A program made the translations under genes and the position numbers. Below are positions 25,597-34,282 of a DNA stretch of 64,000 bases, piece after piece. Positions within the stretch are counted from its first letter, which is position 1; every line of letters begins with the position of its first letter. Origin of the DNA: JAZKAR01 sp040389065 (GTDB taxonomy: Bacteria > Pseudomonadota > Gammaproteobacteria > Burkholderiales > Casimicrobiaceae); NCBI GenBank assembly GCA_040389065.1, contig JAZKAR010000020.1, positions 1 through 64,000 of the forward strand, read 5' to 3'. Under the pieces are notes generated by a model that saw only the letters and a program-made list of their open reading frames with translations, did not search any database and was not told the DNA's origin.

Positions 25597-25900
25597 AGCT
25601 TTATTAAATAATGTCGTCGCAATCAAACGATTTTCCTATTCTATAAATTAGATGTAAATGTCGTTATGAATAATATGTGTTATAGGCATACATGCATTAA
25701 GTAAAAACATGCGCGAGCGATGAGCAGTGTGATATGAAAAGTAGCATTATTTTTACGCTTAAATATCAGCAGCAAGCGATTATTGTCAAAAGTAAGTCTT
25801 TTTTGACATTTTATAAGCTCCAAAAATATTTCTATACTGCCATGTGCTTAAATGATAGAAATAAAATTTGGATTTTTCGATTTTTTAAATGTGGGGCTTT
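25597..25900. other. Gap between SCO and thrB with one dyad
   Basis: No supported gene; a short frame here overlaps the thrB start and has no ribosome site. The dyad TGTCAAAA (25785-25792) and TTTTGACA (25801-25808) is the only clear structure. Its right half contains TTGACA at 25803-25808, which could be a -35 box, but no -10 at the proper distance is convincing. An operator over the thrB promoter is possible. Confidence 0.45.
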
Positions 25901-26857
25901 ATGTCGGTATATACCGTAGTATCGCCAGATGTCTGTGTGGCGTGGTTAAAACGTTATGATGTAGGGCAGTTTAAAAGTTTAGAGCCCATTGCTGCAGGCA
26001 TTGAAAATACTAATTATTTTTTAACAACCGATAAAAATGCTTTAGTTCTAACGATCTATGAACGTGTAGAACAAGATCGACTAGCTTTTTCTCTTGCCAT
26101 GATGCAAGTGCTATCTGCTAAAGGGGTGTTGTGTCCTATCCCGCAGGTAGATTGCGAAAATGCTCTTTTTTCTCAGCTATTAGCAAAGCCAGCGGGATTA
26201 GTTTCACGCTTAAAAGGTAAAAGTGAGATAAGTCTTAATCAATCATTAGTTGCTCAAGCAGCTGAAAACCTTGCTCATATGCATTTAGCAGCTGAGACGT
26301 GGCCTTCTCATTTTCCTAATCCTCGCGGGCAAGATTGGCGAGATGAAACAGCAGAATCTATTCAGACGTTTTTAACATCAGAACAATATGATTTATTAGA
26401 CTGTGTACTAAATAATCAAATCAAAAATGAACAGAATTATTTAGATACCCTACCGCAAGGTGCAATTCATGCCGATTATTTTCACGACAATGTGCTTTTT
26501 GAAGAAGGTAGATTGACGGGAGTAATTGATTTTGGTTTCGCAGGATGTGATGCGTATGCCTATGATTTAGCAATTGCGGTTAATGATTGGTGCTGGTCAA
26601 GAGAAACGCATCAGTTTGATAAGAGTTTATATAAAGCATTTATGACATCCTATGCAAATATAAGACCTCTCCGCCCTGAAGAAAACAAAGTATGGTTCTG
26701 GCTGCTAGAACGAGCAGCCCTCCGTTTTTGGTTATCCCGTTTATATGATCTGTATCTTCCTAGGGAAGGGGCTTTAGTGCATGCTCATGACCCTGCCCAC
26801 TTTGAGCGCATTCTTCGGTATCACCGTGAAGGCGACATTCTCAACAGAATGCGCTAG
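25901..26857 (+). CDS. thrB: Homoserine kinase (type II, ThrB)
   Basis: Phosphorylates homoserine in threonine synthesis. The start at 25901 gives the family N-terminus MSVYTVVS and follows GGGGC; an ATG at 25889 is in frame but less likely. The 318 residues have a phosphotransferase (choline kinase-like) fold with GIENTNYFL, the catalytic IHADYFHDNVLF loop (HxDxxxxN) and the metal-binding VIDFGFAG. The C-terminal RFWLSRL and RYHREGD stretches are typical of the proteobacterial form. It is monocistronic; no other thr gene is adjacent. Confidence 0.95.
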   Translation: MSVYTVVSPDVCVAWLKRYDVGQFKSLEPIAAGIENTNYFLTTDKNALVLTIYERVEQDRLAFSLAMMQVLSAKGVLCPIPQVDCENALFSQLLAKPAGLVSRLKGKSEISLNQSLVAQAAENLAHMHLAAETWPSHFPNPRGQDWRDETAESIQTFLTSEQYDLLDCVLNNQIKNEQNYLDTLPQGAIHADYFHDNVLFEEGRLTGVIDFGFAGCDAYAYDLAIAVNDWCWSRETHQFDKSLYKAFMTSYANIRPLRPEENKVWFWLLERAALRFWLSRLYDLYLPREGALVHAHDPAHFERILRYHREGDILNRMR

Positions 26858-26931
26858 ACACAGATTAGAGTGCTTTAATTCTCATAAGTTAATGTTAGGA
26901 CGTATTAATAATGCAATAGCGCATTATTAAA

Positions 26932-26965
26932 AACAAGCAATCACTAGATAACGTGCTTGTTTATA
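26932..26965 (+). terminator. Hairpin after thrB
   Basis: AAACAAGCA and TGCTTGTTT form a perfect 9-bp stem around a 14-base loop, ending in TTTAT. It is plausible as a weak terminator between thrB and the pilus-like cluster. Confidence 0.5.
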
Positions 26966-27047
26966 CACCTATAGCCTAGGCTAGCTGCTTAGGTATATTC
27001 TCTTGAGTATTAGTGCTTCCCTAATCAGATAACTAGGGGAGGGGCAC

Positions 27048-27365
27048 ATGCTAAAACAACAAGATTATGGCAGAAAAATAACAGCAATTGTATGCTGGCG
27101 ATTAGCTGTTTACGTAAATAAAATAAGTAAATTTATTCTTTATCTTCAATGTGGATTACCTCTAAAAAATCTTTATAAGACAATTTTTATTGGTATATTT
27201 ATCCTTTTTTTGTTTTTGAATTCTTTATTTATATTGCTCTACTCATTCATTTTTTTTATATTTAAAAAATATAATTTAAAACAAAAAAAATTCTATATTA
27301 TTATTATTGAAAATATAATTCCTCTAAAATTATTACTTGTTCTTCATAAGCAGGAGAGGAATTAA
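27048..27365 (+). CDS. Unrecognised small membrane protein at the head of the pilus-like cluster
   Basis: A 105-residue protein I do not recognise. It has a basic N-terminal part (about 1-45), a very hydrophobic helix (about 46-75, rich in Phe, Leu and Ile) and a Lys-rich tail. Three things argue that it is real: a strong ribosome site (AGGGGAGGGG) at proper distance before the ATG, a TAATG overlap with the next gene, and the shared direction of the whole cluster. The extreme A+T content and Asn/Lys/Ile/Phe codon use match the genes that follow and differ from the oxidase genes before it. A role in pilus assembly is inferred from position only. Confidence 0.6.
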   Translation: MLKQQDYGRKITAIVCWRLAVYVNKISKFILYLQCGLPLKNLYKTIFIGIFILFLFLNSLFILLYSFIFFIFKKYNLKQKKFYIIIIENIIPLKLLLVLHKQERN

Positions 27366-27808
27366 TGAATATAAAAAAAAATATCAATTCTGATTATCAA
27401 AACCATATTAATGGGTTGAATAATAGAGCAAATTTTAAAAATCTAAATTATTCAGATGAAAACTATAACTTTAATACATTTGATGACGAAAGTTTACTAG
27501 AAAATCAAGAGCGTAAGAAAAGAATAAGAATATTGCTAGCATTTTTAATGTTAGTGTTGCTTATTCTTGGCGGATATTTTTATTGGGTATCAAAAGAGCT
27601 TGATAAAATTCAACAGCCTAGTATTTTGATGATTAACCAAAAAGTTTCAATACGATTTTCTCCTGTTTATTTAGCTAATTATCAAGCTATTTTATTATAT
27701 AAAAAATTATTTAATATAAATATAAATGTAAATCATTTTTTAAAAAAAGGAGTGCTATTAAAGCGATTACAGAAATCAAAAAACAAGGTTAATGTATCCA
27801 TTAAGTAG
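27365..27808 (+). CDS. Unrecognised single-pass membrane protein of the pilus-like cluster
   Basis: A 147-residue protein whose start overlaps the previous stop (TAATG). The N-terminal 55 residues are polar and Asn-rich, followed by a basic stop-transfer patch (ERKKRIR), one TM helix (about 56-76) and a periplasmic part containing SILMINQKVSIRFSP. The bitopic topology with a short periplasmic domain recalls PilN/PilO or GspC-type assembly proteins, but no motif proves this. It is followed by the ATPase gene 18 bases later. Confidence 0.6.
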   Translation: MNIKKNINSDYQNHINGLNNRANFKNLNYSDENYNFNTFDDESLLENQERKKRIRILLAFLMLVLLILGGYFYWVSKELDKIQQPSILMINQKVSIRFSPVYLANYQAILLYKKLFNININVNHFLKKGVLLKRLQKSKNKVNVSIK

Positions 27809-27826
27809 GTGGGAGAGGAAAACAAC

Positions 27827-29536
27827 ATGATAGATGAAAATATTGCTTCTCCTCAACGCCTAGGCGAGCTTTTAGTACAAAAAAATATTATTTCATGGGA
27901 TCAGTTAAATATAGCGATTTTGGAGCAGCGCCAATATCATAGACCATTAGGTAAAATATTAATTGAGCTTGGGTTTATTAGTGAAATTGATTTACAAGCA
28001 GCGCTTAGTGAAAATTTAGGTCATATCACAGTAGATTTAAATGAAGTAATAGCTGATCCTGAGGCATTAGCTTATATTACAAAAGAAATGGCAAGACAAT
28101 ATCTTGTATTTCCTATTATTTGGAATGCTGAGCGCAGCCAATTAGTAATTGCAATGGTTAATCCGAATAACATGGTGATTTTAGATCGAGTAAAACTCTT
28201 ATTGCCAAGAGAAGTAGATGTAGAGTCAGTACTAGCTAGTGAATCAGATGTGCTAAGTGCAATTGATCGTTATTATGGATATGAATTATCGATTGATAGT
28301 ATTTTATATGAAATGGAAACAGGAGAATATGATCCTGATTTTTATTTAACCCATCATAATGACCAGTATAGTCATCCAGTCGTTCGTTTAGTGAATGCCT
28401 TATTATCTGATGCTGTTCAATATAATGCTTCTGATATTCATTTTGAGCCTGAAATTGGTTTCGTGCGTATTAGATATAGAATTGATGGAGTTTTAAGGCA
28501 AGTTAGAAGCTTGCATCGTTCTTATTGGCCTGCAATAGTTGTCCGTTTAAAAGTCATGAGCAGCATGAATATCGCAGAAAATAGGCACCCACAAGATGGG
28601 CACATGAGTTTTTTGCTGGGTGGAAGAAGTGTTGATTTTAGGGTAGCAACACAGCCTACTCTATATGGTGAAAATATTGTTATTCGTATTTTAGATCGAA
28701 AACATGGTGTTGTTTCGCTAGAAAGTTTAGGCTTAAGCGAGGATAAGCTAGCATTATTAAAAATAGTTTTAAAACGCCCTGAGGGTGTTATTTTGGTAAC
28801 TGGCCCTACAGGTAGCGGTAAGACAACAACATTATATGCTATATTAAATTACTTAAATACTGAAGATGTCAATATTATGACACTAGAAGATCCTGTCGAA
28901 TATCCTATTCCAAGAATACGGCAAACTTCAGTAAGTGAAATGAAAAAATTTGATTTTTCAAATGGTATTCGTTCATTAATGCGTCAAGATCCAGATATTA
29001 TTTTAGTTGGCGAAATACGCGATAAAGAAACTGCCGAAATGACGTTTCGTGCTGCCTTAACAGGGCATCAAGTTTTTTCTACACTTCACACGAACTCTGC
29101 TTTAGGAGCATTAACGCGATTAATAGATATTGGTATTAATCCAATGGTGATGGCAAATAATATTATTGCAATAATGGCACAAAGGCTTATTAGAAAATTA
29201 TGCGGTTTTTGCAAAGAATCTTATGTTCCTTCAGCTGAAGAAATGAAATTACTTAGAATTACAGAAGATCACATCTTATATAAGGCTAAAGGGTGCGATA
29301 AGTGTAATCATTTAGGGTATAAAGGCCGTACAACGATTATTGAGCTTATTCGAGTTGATCAGGAGCTAGATCAATTAATATCTGATGGGGTTTCAGGACA
29401 TATTCTTAAAAAATGGCAACATAAAAATAAAATTGAAACGCTAGTAGATGATGCATGCAGACGTGTAATTGAAGGGGTCACCTCTATTGAGGAAATGAGC
29501 CGAATTGTCGATTTAACAGATAGAATTTTAGAGTAA
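27827..29536 (+). CDS. mshE: MshE/PilB-type pilus extension ATPase with c-di-GMP-binding N-terminus
   Basis: A hexameric cytoplasmic ATPase that powers pilus or pseudopilus assembly. The start is the ATG at 27827 after GGGAGAGG; a GTG at 27809 is in frame. The 569 residues begin with an MshEN-type domain holding two tandem motifs (RLGELLVQKNIISWDQLNIA and PLGKILIELGFISEIDLQAA) of the kind that bind cyclic di-GMP in MshE. Then come the Walker A box GPTGSGKTTT, the Walker B region DIILVGEIRD, the His box GHQVFSTLHT, and a four-Cys zinc site (CGFC and CDKC). All motifs look intact. It heads the core pilus genes. Confidence 0.93.
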   Translation: MIDENIASPQRLGELLVQKNIISWDQLNIAILEQRQYHRPLGKILIELGFISEIDLQAALSENLGHITVDLNEVIADPEALAYITKEMARQYLVFPIIWNAERSQLVIAMVNPNNMVILDRVKLLLPREVDVESVLASESDVLSAIDRYYGYELSIDSILYEMETGEYDPDFYLTHHNDQYSHPVVRLVNALLSDAVQYNASDIHFEPEIGFVRIRYRIDGVLRQVRSLHRSYWPAIVVRLKVMSSMNIAENRHPQDGHMSFLLGGRSVDFRVATQPTLYGENIVIRILDRKHGVVSLESLGLSEDKLALLKIVLKRPEGVILVTGPTGSGKTTTLYAILNYLNTEDVNIMTLEDPVEYPIPRIRQTSVSEMKKFDFSNGIRSLMRQDPDIILVGEIRDKETAEMTFRAALTGHQVFSTLHTNSALGALTRLIDIGINPMVMANNIIAIMAQRLIRKLCGFCKESYVPSAEEMKLLRITEDHILYKAKGCDKCNHLGYKGRTTIIELIRVDQELDQLISDGVSGHILKKWQHKNKIETLVDDACRRVIEGVTSIEEMSRIVDLTDRILE

Positions 29537-29545
29537 GTGATCATT

Positions 29546-30748
29546 ATGCCTCGTTATTATTATCGTGCGTTAAATAAAGAAGGAAAGCGTATAACAGGAG
29601 AGTGGATTGCTACTAACATTAATGATTTAGAGCAAAGATTATTTCGCTCTGGTTTAGAGCTTATTAATGCAAAAGTTACTCGTAGAAGTACTTTTTTATG
29701 GCAAGGTACACAACATTTAAGAGAACTAATGGATTTTTGCTTTTATTTAGAACAAATGCTAGAAAGCGATTTGCCTTTATTAGTAGGATTAAATGATATG
29801 CGAAATTCTATTAAATCAATTACATTGAAAAATATTATTGCCAATATGGCAGATACTGTAGAAAGTGGCAAGACATTATCTGAAGCAATGTCTTTGCATG
29901 CCAATTATTTTGGTGCTATGTTTTCAATATTGTTGGCTGCTGGTGAAAAAACAGGTCAAATGATTACAATCGTAAAGTATTTATACGAATATATCGAATG
30001 GAAGATAGATTTTTATGACCGGATAAAAAAAGTTATTACATATCCTTTAATTTCATTGTTTTTTATTTTCTTTTCATTTTTATCTATTTTTGTTTTTGTT
30101 ATACCTGAAATGAAACGTTTTTTTTTAAGCCTGCAAATAGAGATGCCTTTACATACAAAATTATTAATAATATTTTCTGATTTTATTTCACAGCATTGGA
30201 TAAAGTTATTATTGCTGGGAGCATTTCTAGCTATTATTGTGACTGCAAGCTATTTGGAGTCAAAAAAATTTAAGTTTTATGTGAATAAATGTTTGTTAAA
30301 AATACCTTTTGTTGGAAAGTTTTTAATGCTTTTAGCATTGTTAAGATTTTTTAAAATTATGATTTTATCTATTTCAGCAGGTATCAATTTTTTGGATGCA
30401 ATCTCATTAACTGTTCCAACTGTAAATAATGATTATATTGCGTTAAATATAGCTAACATAAGATTATGTATTGAGCGAGGCGAATCTATTTCAGAAGCGT
30501 TTAAAAAAGCAAATGTTTTTGAGTCAGTGGTGATACAGTCTTTGCATGTAGCAGAAAAAACTGGAGAAATTGAAAAGGCATTATTACAATCATCTAAGTT
30601 TTATGATTATCAGTTGAAAAAGCAAATCTCTCTTATAGAAACATGGTTACAGCCCTTACTACTAAGTATCGTCGGAGGTTTATTAGCATGGGTAATGCTT
30701 TCTATCTTAGGAACAATTTATCAAAGTTTAGAGCATTTGCCTATGTAA
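29546..30748 (+). CDS. GspF/PilC/MshG-type inner-membrane platform protein
   Basis: The integral membrane core of type IV pilus and type II secretion machines, docking the ATPase. About 400 residues from the ATG at 29546 (GTG at 29537 is in frame). The N-terminus PRYYYRALNKEGKR is characteristic, followed by two T2SSF repeats, each with a helical cytoplasmic domain (FCFYLEQMLESDLPL and KIMILSISAGINFLDAI) and the AAGEKTGQ/VAEKTGEIEKAL turns, and three TM helices (about 165-190, 215-240 and 370-395). It directly follows the ATPase gene. Confidence 0.92.
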   Translation: MPRYYYRALNKEGKRITGEWIATNINDLEQRLFRSGLELINAKVTRRSTFLWQGTQHLRELMDFCFYLEQMLESDLPLLVGLNDMRNSIKSITLKNIIANMADTVESGKTLSEAMSLHANYFGAMFSILLAAGEKTGQMITIVKYLYEYIEWKIDFYDRIKKVITYPLISLFFIFFSFLSIFVFVIPEMKRFFLSLQIEMPLHTKLLIIFSDFISQHWIKLLLLGAFLAIIVTASYLESKKFKFYVNKCLLKIPFVGKFLMLLALLRFFKIMILSISAGINFLDAISLTVPTVNNDYIALNIANIRLCIERGESISEAFKKANVFESVVIQSLHVAEKTGEIEKALLQSSKFYDYQLKKQISLIETWLQPLLLSIVGGLLAWVMLSILGTIYQSLEHLPM

Positions 30749-30927
30749 ATTACTTATTAATAGTTAAAAATTTTCATGTTTCATAGCATTTATATCGATA
30801 ATACTATTTAACTTAGCTACCGATTTTTTCTGATCATTCAGCATAAGATAAGCATGAAAATCATAAGTAATTTAGATATTTTGAATAGGAATCTTTAAGT
30901 GGAAAAATTTTTGTTTAGGCGTAAATT
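30749..30927. other. AT-rich spacer inside the pilus-like cluster
   Basis: A 179-base break between the platform gene and the PilM/PilN-like gene, with no coding frame. It could hold a second promoter, but none stands out against the AT-rich background. Confidence 0.4.
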
Positions 30928-32436
30928 ATGAAACCACTTTATCTGCTAATTTCTCAAAAATCTGTGGTGATTTATGATGTATTACCGAATTTATTCTGGA
31001 ACATAGTTGGGGATTTTTCAAATACAGAAGAGGGTGTTACGCTATTTTCAACATGGTTATCGCTACATCAAGATAAGCTTTTTTATATTGTATTAGATGG
31101 GTTCAAAGAAATTTTTCATGTTGAAAATATTCCACCTGTTTGGGGCGATGATCAAAGGGCAATCATTCAACGCCGTTTCAATCAATTTGCACGTGATACT
31201 ATATATAGATATGCCTATAAGAATAGTTCTTGGTTAACGCATTTCAGAAACGAACGCATTCAATATATATTATCTGCTATTCCTGAGAATCATATCATTG
31301 ACCCTTGGCTAGAATGTATTGAAAAATATAAGTGTCCTCTAATAGGTATATTTTCAGTATCAAGCTTAATGAATCAATTTTTAAAAAAACGAATTGATTG
31401 GGGAACTTCGCCTACTGTGTTAATGTGTACTGATGAAAATAAAGCCTTAAGGCAATTTCTATTTGTAAAAGGTAAGTTGTTTTTTTATCGCGTTAATTCT
31501 GAACCAAAAGAAGGTTGGGCGGTTGAGTCTTTAAATGTTGAAATGCAACGTTCTTCACGATATTTTTCAGGAAGCATAAATGCTTCAGCCTCTATCATAC
31601 GATTTTGGTATGTTTACTTTAATGATAATGATAATAAGAAAATTTTTTTTGAAAAAATGAATAATGATAAAGTTAAGATTTTTCATGCAAAAAATATTTT
31701 TGGAAATTTTAATAATAAAAATAAAACAACAGCTTTGCAAAGACCAATTTCAAAAATTACCGATTTTTTCATTATATGGTTAGCTAACAATAAAATAACA
31801 AATCATTATGCTCCACCTTATAGGTTGTATTATAAAACATTATATTATTTTAATAGCTACTTTAAAAAAACTGTTTTAATTATTTCTTCTTTTTTGATTA
31901 TATTTTTGATATTTGTTTGGAAATCATATGCTTCAATTCATGATGAGTACTTAAATCTTTATGTGCAAAATAAAGATTTGTCAGTTGAGTTATCTTATAT
32001 GAATAATACTTCTTATGAGAATATGGATGACCAAATTCTAACAAGTGATATTTATAATTTATATAATGCTTTAATGCATAGGCCTAGAATTAAAGCTGAC
32101 ATGTTATATTTATCCGAAATATTTAAAAAAATGAACTATGATATTAATTTAGAAAATATTAAATGGTCAGTTGATGACGAGCATAAGAATGATGTGTCTT
32201 CAAAAAAAACGCATTTGTTTATTAAAGGAAATGCTTATCCTATCAAAGAGGAGTCAAATTTTTCTGATTTTTACGATGATTTAAAAGATAATATTAATAA
32301 AAAATATAAAGTGGTTCATTGGAATATTAAAGGAGAAAATGATGCTAAAAAAACAATAAGAACAAAATTAAGCAGTAGTAAACAAAAAATTGATTTTGAA
32401 ATGGATTTTGATTATTCAGGATTGAAAAATGAATAA
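30928..32436 (+). CDS. Fused PilM/PilN-like (GspL/MshI-type) assembly protein
   Basis: A 502-residue protein whose layout suggests an actin-like PilM/GspL-cytoplasmic domain (about 1-290; MKPLYLLISQKSVVIYDV at the start, FIVLDG-like strands and SAIPENHI) joined to a single TM helix (about 312-333) and a periplasmic coiled-coil plus ferredoxin-like PilN/GspL-C domain (about 335-502). Similarity is at the level of topology and weak motifs rather than clear sequence signature. The gene is extremely AT-rich and Asn/Lys-rich. It overlaps the next gene by 8 bases, which supports joint function in an inner-membrane pilus alignment complex. Confidence 0.65.
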   Translation: MKPLYLLISQKSVVIYDVLPNLFWNIVGDFSNTEEGVTLFSTWLSLHQDKLFYIVLDGFKEIFHVENIPPVWGDDQRAIIQRRFNQFARDTIYRYAYKNSSWLTHFRNERIQYILSAIPENHIIDPWLECIEKYKCPLIGIFSVSSLMNQFLKKRIDWGTSPTVLMCTDENKALRQFLFVKGKLFFYRVNSEPKEGWAVESLNVEMQRSSRYFSGSINASASIIRFWYVYFNDNDNKKIFFEKMNNDKVKIFHAKNIFGNFNNKNKTTALQRPISKITDFFIIWLANNKITNHYAPPYRLYYKTLYYFNSYFKKTVLIISSFLIIFLIFVWKSYASIHDEYLNLYVQNKDLSVELSYMNNTSYENMDDQILTSDIYNLYNALMHRPRIKADMLYLSEIFKKMNYDINLENIKWSVDDEHKNDVSSKKTHLFIKGNAYPIKEESNFSDFYDDLKDNINKKYKVVHWNIKGENDAKKTIRTKLSSSKQKIDFEMDFDYSGLKNE

Positions 32437-33064
32437 ACTTTTTTTAAGTAAGAATTTTTATTTGTTTTTATGGAAGGAAGATCGCTCTCCTTTTTTATGG
32501 GTGCTTACAAAGTTTATGATTTTTTTCTTAGCTATAGTTTTATTAATTTATTTTGTAAGTAATATATATGGAACTGAAAAAAATAATTTAGAAAAAGAAC
32601 AAAATAAATTTATTTTAATACAAAAAACATTATTAAATGCTAAAAATAATCAAGCTATATATGAAAGCAATAGAAATAACATTGATGAAATGAAGAAAAA
32701 TAATTTTTTGACTGATATTAATGATGCAAATATTTTTAGTATTTTTAAAAAAATAACAAATGATATTGATTATCCTATCACTGAATATTTTAATGTAGAA
32801 CCACGGAATTCAATTATACGATTTGGTGAAAGAAAAACTTTATTTGGAGCCAAGCTAAAATATCAGGCTAGGTTTTGGCATGAAAATGATTTTATTAATT
32901 TTTTAAATAAAATAAATGGTTTGAATAAGATGATAAGAGAAGATGAGTGTGAGTTATCGCGAATCAGTAAACGTGAAGATTATATTAACTCTAAAGTTTT
33001 TTTGAAAAATATTGAACCATCTTTGGAGGTGAAATGTACTATCGGATTATATTGGGTTTCTTAA
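32429..33064 (+). CDS. PilO/GspM/MshJ-like alignment-complex protein
   Basis: A 211-residue bitopic protein with a short cytoplasmic end containing FLWKEDRSPFLWVLTKFM, a TM helix (about 26-46), then a coiled-coil stretch (about 50-90) and a small periplasmic alpha/beta domain with FINFLNKINGLNKMI, as in PilO-type ferredoxin folds. It overlaps the gene before by 8 and the gene after by 31 bases, so it is cotranslated. The assignment is from position and topology. Composition is very AT-rich. Confidence 0.65.
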   Translation: MNKLFLSKNFYLFLWKEDRSPFLWVLTKFMIFFLAIVLLIYFVSNIYGTEKNNLEKEQNKFILIQKTLLNAKNNQAIYESNRNNIDEMKKNNFLTDINDANIFSIFKKITNDIDYPITEYFNVEPRNSIIRFGERKTLFGAKLKYQARFWHENDFINFLNKINGLNKMIREDECELSRISKREDYINSKVFLKNIEPSLEVKCTIGLYWVS

Positions 33065-33312
33065 CGTCAATGTTTTTTTTTGAACATGTTGTGTTAGCTA
33101 AAACAAATGAGTTAGAAAAAAAATTTATTTCAAACAGTATACAAGAAAGATTGTTTTTTACACCCGAGGAACGTGAGTTTTTAGATAAAAATAAGCTTAA
33201 CGTGTTTGTGGATGAGTCAAAAAATTCTAAGAGTAATGTTTCGAACTCATTAAATAAAGCGGTAATTAAAGATAACAAGGAAGAGGTAGCCCCAAATATA
33301 AATAAAAAATAA
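33034..33312 (+). CDS. Small exported MshK-like pilus assembly protein
   Basis: A 92-residue protein with a signal peptide (about 1-22, ending VVLA), then the motif RLFFTPEEREFLDKNK, a segment common in small periplasmic proteins of betaproteobacterial MSHA/T2SS-like clusters. The remainder is low-complexity, rich in Ser, Asn and Lys. The ATG at 33034 has GGAGG at proper spacing and lies inside the 3' end of the previous gene. It probably stands where PilP/MshK acts, linking the alignment complex to a secretin, yet no secretin gene is present in this window. Confidence 0.65.
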   Translation: MYYRIILGFLTSMFFFEHVVLAKTNELEKKFISNSIQERLFFTPEEREFLDKNKLNVFVDESKNSKSNVSNSLNKAVIKDNKEEVAPNINKK

Positions 33313-33376
33313 GCAGATATTGTATTCAAATAATAAAATTACTTTCTAAATATCTTTAATTAATAGGGATAGCCAG

Positions 33377-34282
33377 GTGGAAATTAAAAAAAGCTATGGA
33401 TTTTCTTTAATAGAAATGAGTATTGTTTTAATGATACTAAGCTTAGTTGCCGGAAGTGGACTGCATGCACTTCAATTTCATTTGCAGCATAAGAGAGAGT
33501 TGTTAACTCAAAAGCGCTTAAAAGAAGCACGCGAAGCATTACTGCACTATATACAAATTCATGGCTATTTACCTTGTCCTGCTGTAGATATCGATATACA
33601 AATTCATACACCCATTGGTGGATGGGAAAAGCGAAATACAGATGGTCGTTGCCAGCAATATGATGGTTTTTTGCCTGCATTAAGTTTGGGGTTAATAGAT
33701 AGTGATCAACAAGGTTATTGGGTAGATGGTTGGGAAAGACGGTCTAATCGTATTCGTTATGCGATTGCTCAAACTGCTTACACGGAAAGAAATACTTCCC
33801 CATCTTTGAATAAAGGTCAGGGTTGCAGTGACCAAGATCAAGAGCCAATTGATATTGCTAATGGCATTATTGGAAAAGAGCGCTCAGCACTTAATAATCA
33901 ATTTTGGGGAGTAGGGCCTTATAGTCAAGCATTAAAACGATTTGGCTTATGTGTTTGTTCAAGTGCTAAATGTAAGGATGCAATAGGAATGCCAGCAGCT
34001 GCAGTTATCTATTCATTGGGAGAAAACGCTTACATGAATGGAGGAGCGAGTGAGCAAGCAGACGAAAAAGAAAATAAAAATCAAGATCGTTATTTTGTTG
34101 AGCACGCACCAACCTTAGGGTTTGATGATTACGTAACATGGATAAGTAGTGAGGCATTTTGGGGTGCACTGGCTGACACAGGGCGGTTACGCGAACCTAT
34201 TCCAGTTCAAGTTACAACGCCAGTTACAACGCCAGTTACAACGCCAGTTACAACGCCAGTTACAACGCCTTTAAAACCTTAA
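33377..34282 (+). CDS. Large prepilin-like protein with C-terminal VTTP repeats
   Basis: A 301-residue protein with a type IV prepilin leader: KKSYGFSLIEMSIVLMILS, with cleavage expected after the Gly and the usual Glu at +5. It starts at GTG 33377. The globular part (about 35-275) is large, with several Cys (CPAVD, GRCQQ, GQGCSD, LCVCSSAKC) that may form disulfides, and the YLPCPA segment seen in many large pseudopilins. The C-terminus is five repeats of Val-Thr-Thr-Pro, encoded by 12-bp tandem repeats. As the only prepilin gene in the cluster, it could be a major or tip subunit. Composition is less AT-rich than the genes just before it. Confidence 0.85.
   Translation: MEIKKSYGFSLIEMSIVLMILSLVAGSGLHALQFHLQHKRELLTQKRLKEAREALLHYIQIHGYLPCPAVDIDIQIHTPIGGWEKRNTDGRCQQYDGFLPALSLGLIDSDQQGYWVDGWERRSNRIRYAIAQTAYTERNTSPSLNKGQGCSDQDQEPIDIANGIIGKERSALNNQFWGVGPYSQALKRFGLCVCSSAKCKDAIGMPAAAVIYSLGENAYMNGGASEQADEKENKNQDRYFVEHAPTLGFDDYVTWISSEAFWGALADTGRLREPIPVQVTTPVTTPVTTPVTTPVTTPLKP
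34211..34270 (+). repeat. 12-bp tandem repeat, five units
   Basis: The unit GTTACAACGCCA occurs four times exactly at 34211-34258, with a fifth unit at 34259-34270 differing in the last base. It is in frame, so gain or loss of units changes the length of the prepilin tail without a frameshift. Confidence 0.95.

Noticed and set aside
25734..25919. 61-residue frame before thrB
   Set aside because: It overlaps the thrB start, has no ribosome site, and its composition is that of non-coding AT-rich DNA.
33039..33329. 96-residue minus-strand frame opposite the MshK-like gene
   Set aside because: It is the complement of a low-complexity coding region with a good plus-strand start and context.
34211..34270. 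Possible CRISPR-like repeat
   Set aside because: The 12-bp units are directly adjacent without spacers and are in frame within the prepilin gene, so this is a coding tandem repeat.
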